Shown one piece after another: positions 13,507 to 16,388 of a stretch of 16,388 bases of DNA (the stretch's first letter is position 1; each line of letters begins with the position of its first letter). The notes under the pieces were generated by a model. It had not been told where the DNA came from. It did no database searches and was given only the letters and a program-made list of their open reading frames with translations. Origin of the DNA: an uncultured Oscillospiraceae bacterium (lineage in GTDB: Bacteria > Bacillota > Clostridia > Oscillospirales > Oscillospiraceae). Where the stretch lies: NCBI GenBank assembly GCA_934661135.1, contig CAKUJA010000052.1:1-16388 (forward strand), written 5' to 3'. A program made the translations under genes and the position numbers.

Positions 13507-14220
13507 ATGCTGGCATATGTCAATGCAAAGGCAAAAATTCTCGAGTATATCAAACAGAACGGACTTCAGGCGGGCGACCGTCTTCCAACGGAGGTGGATC
13601 TGTCTGAACGACTGCAAATTGGACGCTTATCGCTGCGGGAGGGGCTGAATGCACTCAAAACAGAGGGGATTATTGTCTCAATGCAGGGGCGCGGCACGTT
13701 TGTGGCGTGCAACAGCGACCACATTGACGATACGCTGAACATCAACTATTCGGTGACGGAGATGATCCGCTACTCCGGGCGGGAGCCGGGCGTTTCGTAT
13801 TTCAAGAAGGAGATCGTCAAGGCGGACGAGACGGCGGCAAAGGCGCTGAAAACGGAGCCGGAAATGGATATTATGCTCTGCACGCGTGTGCGTACGGCGG
13901 ACGGCGTGCCAGTGGTGCTGACGAAGGACTATCTCGCACCGCGGCTGGCGACGGCATTTTTGGAGCTGACGGAGCAGGAGATTTCGCTCTATGACTATAT
14001 TGAGACGAATTTTGAGGTGAAAATCGGCGGGAGCGTGACGGAGATTACACCGGTCTGCGCGAACGAGCAGCACGCGGAGATCTTAAAGGTGCCGGTTGGG
14101 ACGCCGCTGCTGCTGCTGCGGGCGACGGTCAACGACATCTGCGGCGCACCGCTGATCTACGCAGTGGAATATTTCCGCGCGGATAAATTCAAATTTATCG
14201 TGACGCGAGGCAAACAGTAA
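13507..14220 (+). CDS. GntR-family transcriptional regulator with UTRA effector domain
   Basis: A 237-residue regulator of the HutC subfamily. Residues 5-66 form the winged helix-turn-helix: ILEYIKQNGLQAGDRLPTE, then LSERLQIGRLSLREGLNAL as the recognition region and the wing GRGTFV (61-66). Residues about 80-232 match a UTRA sugar-binding domain, with CTRVRTADGVPVVLTKDYL, the SLYDYIE segment, and the terminal PLIYAVEYFRADKFKFIV. AGGAGG at 13495-13500 lies six bases before the ATG. It is transcribed divergently from the transport and catabolic operon, and the region between carries paired operator-like sites. The expected role is an effector-responsive repressor of the operon and possibly of itself. 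The effector is probably a phosphorylated pathway intermediate, as for other UTRA proteins, but this is inference. Confidence 0.93.
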   Translation: MLAYVNAKAKILEYIKQNGLQAGDRLPTEVDLSERLQIGRLSLREGLNALKTEGIIVSMQGRGTFVACNSDHIDDTLNINYSVTEMIRYSGREPGVSYFKKEIVKADETAAKALKTEPEMDIMLCTRVRTADGVPVVLTKDYLAPRLATAFLELTEQEISLYDYIETNFEVKIGGSVTEITPVCANEQHAEILKVPVGTPLLLLRATVNDICGAPLIYAVEYFRADKFKFIVTRGKQ

Positions 14221-14226
14221 CCGATC

Positions 14227-14278
14227 AAAAAGCACCTCCGGATGCAGGTCTATTGTCCTACATTCGGGGGTGCTTTTT
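14227..14278 (+). terminator. Rho-independent terminator of gntR
   Basis: AAAAAGCACCTCCGGATG (14227-14244) pairs with CATTCGGGGGTGCTTTTT (14261-14278) in an 18-bp stem with two G-T pairs. T5 lies at its 3' end and A5 at its 5' end. It begins 6 bp after the gntR stop. The A-tract on the other side means it may also act on minus-strand transcripts. Confidence 0.9.
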
Positions 14279-14298
14279 GGGTCAGAATTTGGTGAAGG

Positions 14299-14335
14299 AA
14301 AAAAAGATCTGCCCCGGCGCCTTCGGCGCCGGGGC
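14299..14335 (-). terminator. Rho-independent terminator of the degV-family gene
   Basis: GCCCCGGCGCC (14311-14321) pairs perfectly with GGCGCCGGGGC (14325-14335) around TTC. On the minus strand the stem is followed by AGATC and then T7 (14305-14299). It begins about 20 bp past the stop of the DegV-family gene, so the gene ends in a very stable GC stem. The five-base spacer before the T-run is a little long. Confidence 0.8.
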
Positions 14336-14354
14336 TGTTTATATGGCTCGAGGA

Positions 14355-15233
14355 TCAGATGGTGCGAACCTTGTCGTCTGAAAGGAAGAACAGCGCGAGG
14401 GCGCCGGGGCCGACGTGGGAGCCGGTGACGGGTTCGTAGTCGACCATGAGAATGTCCTTTGGCGGATGGCTGCTGCGGCGGAGCATGGCGGCGAGAATCT
14501 GCGCGTCTGGTTCACAATCGGCATGGGCGATGCCGACCGTTTGCTGATCGGCGTCGACGACAAGCGCCTCATAGCGCTGGGCGATGGCTTCGATTGCGCG
14601 CTGGCGCCCACGCAGCTTGGCAAAACAGACGATCTTGCCCTCCGGGTCGCCTTTGAGCAGCGGCTTGATTTGAAGGACGGTGCCGACGGCGGCTTCGAGA
14701 TTGGACAGGCGGCCGGTTTTGCGGAGGTAGCGCAGGTCGCCGACGGTAAAGATCTGCCCCATACGGTGTCGCAGGGCGCGCAGGAGCGTATAGGTTTCGT
14801 CGATGCTCCTGCCCTCGCGGCGGCAATCGGCCGCACGCATGACAAGAAGTCCTTCGCCGAGCGAGGCGGCGTAGGTGTCGACAAAGAGAATTTTTCGGTC
14901 GGGGAACTCCTCACGGAGCTGCTGTGCGGCCATCATGCCGGAGGCATAGGAGCCGCTGACGCCGGAGGACATACTGACAAACAGGACATCTTCACCGCGC
15001 GCGAGAATCGGCGTGAGCGCGTCGAGAAAGCGCTGCGGCGGAATCTGCGAGGTGGTGACTTTTTCACCCTTGCGCATCCGCGCATAGAACTCCTTCGCGT
15101 CGAACGTGCCGAGATCCATGCAGATCTGCTCGCCGCGCTCGGTATGGAAGGTGAAGGGAATGACGGCGATCTGCTCCGCTTGCAGGTAGGCGGTGGGGAG
15201 ATTGGCGGAGGTGTCTGTGGCAATTGTAAACAT
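14355..15233 (-). CDS. DegV family protein (fatty-acid-binding, FakB-like)
   Basis: The 292-residue protein matches the two-domain DegV fold, whose members bind a fatty acid and present it to the FakA kinase for entry into phospholipid synthesis. Family landmarks in order are ATDTSANLP (5-13), TTSQIPPQRF (about 60-69), VSMSSGVSGSYASG, VDTYAASLGEGLLV, VGDLRYLRKTGRLS, VLQIKPLL and PVTGSHVGPGALALFF near the C-terminus. Length is normal. It is cytoplasmic with no signal peptide. The ribosome site is weak (AGAAAGAAG). It has its own promoter and terminator and no FakA gene beside it, as is common for extra DegV paralogues. There is no evidence linking it to the neighbouring sugar operon. Confidence 0.93.
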   Translation of the reverse strand: MFTIATDTSANLPTAYLQAEQIAVIPFTFHTERGEQICMDLGTFDAKEFYARMRKGEKVTTSQIPPQRFLDALTPILARGEDVLFVSMSSGVSGSYASGMMAAQQLREEFPDRKILFVDTYAASLGEGLLVMRAADCRREGRSIDETYTLLRALRHRMGQIFTVGDLRYLRKTGRLSNLEAAVGTVLQIKPLLKGDPEGKIVCFAKLRGRQRAIEAIAQRYEALVVDADQQTVGIAHADCEPDAQILAAMLRRSSHPPKDILMVDYEPVTGSHVGPGALALFFLSDDKVRTI

Positions 15234-15268
15234 AGGCGTGCTTCTTTCTACATCTGATTTTCGATATT

Positions 15269-15297
15269 AGATTAGCACACATAAGATACAAAGTCAA
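15269..15297 (-). promoter_or_regulatory. Promoter of the degV-family gene
   Basis: On the minus strand TTGACT (15292-15297) and TAATCT (15269-15274) are separated by 17 bases, with a TG dinucleotide one base before the -10 box (extended -10). Transcription would start near 15262, about 30 nt before the ATG. The -35 is strong and the -10 weak. Confidence 0.55.
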
Positions 15298-15320
15298 CGG
15301 ATTCACTGAATGTTTACATC

Positions 15321-15348
15321 TTGCAATTCGGCTGAAATCTGGTATACT
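15321..15348 (+). promoter_or_regulatory. Promoter of the DUF1836 gene
   Basis: TTGCAA (15321-15326) and TATACT (15343-15348) are 16 bases apart, and TGG before the -10 box makes an extended -10. The predicted start of transcription near 15355 leaves a leader of only about 17 nt. The GGAAAGG ribosome site at 15354-15360 would then lie at the very 5' end of the mRNA. Confidence 0.55.
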
Positions 15349-15371
15349 GACAGGGAAAGGTGTGTGAACCG

Positions 15372-15980
15372 ATGGAATATGACAATGATCTGATTGTTGG
15401 GAAGCTGCGGCGGTGGGAGCAGTATCTCGGGCAGTACCGGCTGCCGGACTGGGAGGAGATCCCGGATTTTGGACTGTATATGGAGCAGGTGGTGCAGCTT
15501 TTGCAGCAATATCTGCGCTATTTGCCGCCGGAAGCGAAGCAGACACAGACGATTACGCCGGCGGCGATCAACAACTATGTGCGCACGAAGCTGCTGCCGG
15601 AGCCGCGCAAGAAGCGGTATTACCGGATACATATTGCGTATTTGATTATGATCTGCACGCTGAAGCAAAGCCTGCGGCTGTCGATGCTGCAAACGCTGCT
15701 GCCGGGCAATCTGCCGGAGGAGACCGTGCGTGAGATGTATACCGCATATGTGCGGCGGCACCGGAAGTGCGCACGGTATTTTATCGACCAGGTGAAGCTG
15801 ACGGCGGCCGCGATGCTCGACCATGAGGTCGTGACGGAGCTGGCCGTGGAGGACACGGTGGAGCTGATTGCGTCAGCGGCGATTTTGAGTGGACTTTCCA
15901 AGCTGCTTGCGGAAAAGCTGCTGCTGTTGGAGGGAAAGACGCTCGAGGACGGCGGGAGTATTGAACTGATAAAGATATGA
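15372..15980 (+). CDS. DUF1836 domain-containing protein
   Basis: The 202-residue protein carries the Firmicutes-specific DUF1836 domain, whose function is unknown to me. The recognisable core is LPDWEEIPDFGLYMEQVVQL, then TITPAAINNYVRTKLLPEP, KKRYYRIHIAYLIMICTLKQ and the helical LRLSMLQTLL segment. The combination of NNYVRxKLLPxPxKKRY with following helices resembles MerR-like helix-turn-helix proteins, so DNA binding is possible. The C-terminal part is helical and Leu/Ala/Glu-rich. ATG at 15372 is chosen over the in-frame GTG at 15360 because GGAAAGG lies eleven bases before it. It is a monocistronic gene diverging from the DegV-family gene. Confidence 0.88.
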   Translation: MEYDNDLIVGKLRRWEQYLGQYRLPDWEEIPDFGLYMEQVVQLLQQYLRYLPPEAKQTQTITPAAINNYVRTKLLPEPRKKRYYRIHIAYLIMICTLKQSLRLSMLQTLLPGNLPEETVREMYTAYVRRHRKCARYFIDQVKLTAAAMLDHEVVTELAVEDTVELIASAAILSGLSKLLAEKLLLLEGKTLEDGGSIELIKI

Positions 15981-16148
15981 GGGAAAGGACTGTCAAAAAA
16001 CGATGAAATGCAGTTTTGAGACAGAGCCGCAGGGGAAGAGTGAAGGGGGCAAAGAGCCCCCTTCGCGTTCAATCAAGCAGCTTTTCAAACTTTTTAAGTT
16101 TGAAAAGCTGGACGGGCAGCGGGGCGAAAAGACTTTTTCGACACGCTG

Positions 16149-16181
16149 AAAGGACTGTGGCGGGAGCCACAGTCCTTTTTT
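16149..16181 (+). terminator. Rho-independent terminator downstream of DUF1836 gene
   Basis: AAAGGACTGTGGC (16149-16161) pairs perfectly with GCCACAGTCCTTT (16166-16178) around GGGA. T6 runs 16176-16181. It is about 170 bp past the DUF1836 stop, with two other hairpins in between. It is the best terminator for that transcript. Confidence 0.85.
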
Positions 16182-16290
16182 CTCCTTTCGACGGAGAGAT
16201 TTTTGTGAACCCGTTTCCGTTTCTCCTTCAGATAAGGGGCATGGACGGCATTTTCTTTTTGGGGCGCCAAAAGAGACCGTTTGCGCCCCC

Positions 16291-16332
16291 ATTCTTTTCT
16301 TTCTCTTTTCGGAGAAAGAAAAGAATCGCCGC
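16291..16332. repeat. GAAAGAAAAGAA inverted repeat, second flanking copy
   Basis: ATTCTTTTCTTTCTC (16291-16305) pairs with GAGAAAGAAAAGAAT (16312-16326). The segment 16311-16332 is identical over 22 bases to positions 1-22, and a 16-base part recurs at 372-387. The three copies bracket the gene-containing part of the window. Confidence 0.85.
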
Positions 16333-16388
16333 CTCGTCAGAAGAAGGCTGCTGCATTACGCTTCCGCCGGGGCGGCGAAAGCTCCATA

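Larger units (their letters stand above)
15981..16388. other. Non-coding, hairpin-rich region downstream of DUF1836 gene
   Basis: No gene is evident. Five hairpins follow one another. GAAGGGGGC/GCCCCCTTC is at 16042-16064. A 15-bp AT-rich stem (16078-16092 with 16096-16110) has loop TTT. A terminator lies at 16149-16181. GGGGCGC/GCGCCCC is at 16261-16289. A 15-bp GAAAGAAAAGAA-type stem (16291-16305 with 16312-16326) has loop TTTTCG. Such clusters look like intergenic repeat families. Confidence 0.7.

Overview
The window is GC-rich bacterial DNA from what looks like a gut Clostridia member of the Oscillospiraceae/Ruminococcaceae type. This is inferred from the protein families (DUF1836, DegV, GntR/UTRA), the strong AGGAGG ribosome sites, the high GC, and the hairpin-rich intergenic repeats of GAAAGAAAAGAA arms and 'PSPPGKVSAKQTDEG'-coding repeats. 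No rRNA, tRNA, CRISPR array, transposase or phage gene was seen.

Layout. Positions 1-908 are non-coding and repetitive: an inverted-repeat hairpin family, a 142-bp tandem duplication, a long hairpin at 721-764 and a phased GCGGCA tract. Positions 909-12891 hold one eleven-gene minus-strand operon. In transcription order it encodes a DeoC-like protein, a zinc alcohol dehydrogenase, a D-2-hydroxyacid dehydrogenase, a class II ketose-bisphosphate aldolase-like protein, an FGGY carbohydrate kinase, a sugar ABC ATPase with two nucleotide-binding domains, one ABC permease, two paralogous lipoprotein substrate-binding proteins, a TIM-barrel-like protein of unknown function and a PIG-L/LmbE deacetylase. 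Gaps are 1-120 nt. Positions 12892-13506 are a divergent control region with good sigma70-type promoters in both directions and two copies of an operator-like motif exactly 275 bp apart. A GntR/UTRA regulator follows at 13507-14220 on the plus strand. Positions 14221-14340 contain two terminators. A DegV-family fatty-acid-binding protein (minus) and a DUF1836 protein (plus) then diverge from a 138-bp promoter region. Positions 15981-16388 are again non-coding, with five hairpins including a classic terminator, and end in the same repeat that opens the window.

How the genes may work together (inference). The lipoproteins, permease and ATPase would import an unphosphorylated sugar, polyol or derivative. 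The dehydrogenases, kinase and aldolase would oxidise, phosphorylate and cleave it. The PIG-L protein suggests an N-acetylated (or otherwise acylated) substrate. The GntR/UTRA regulator is the obvious local sensor. The substrate cannot be named. Two enzymes have unexpected active sites: the DeoC-like protein lacks the Schiff-base lysine and its partner aspartate, and the class II aldolase reads HLSHG where the family has HLDHG. The locus may therefore encode a pathway that differs from the galactitol, tagatose or deoxyribose routes it superficially resembles.
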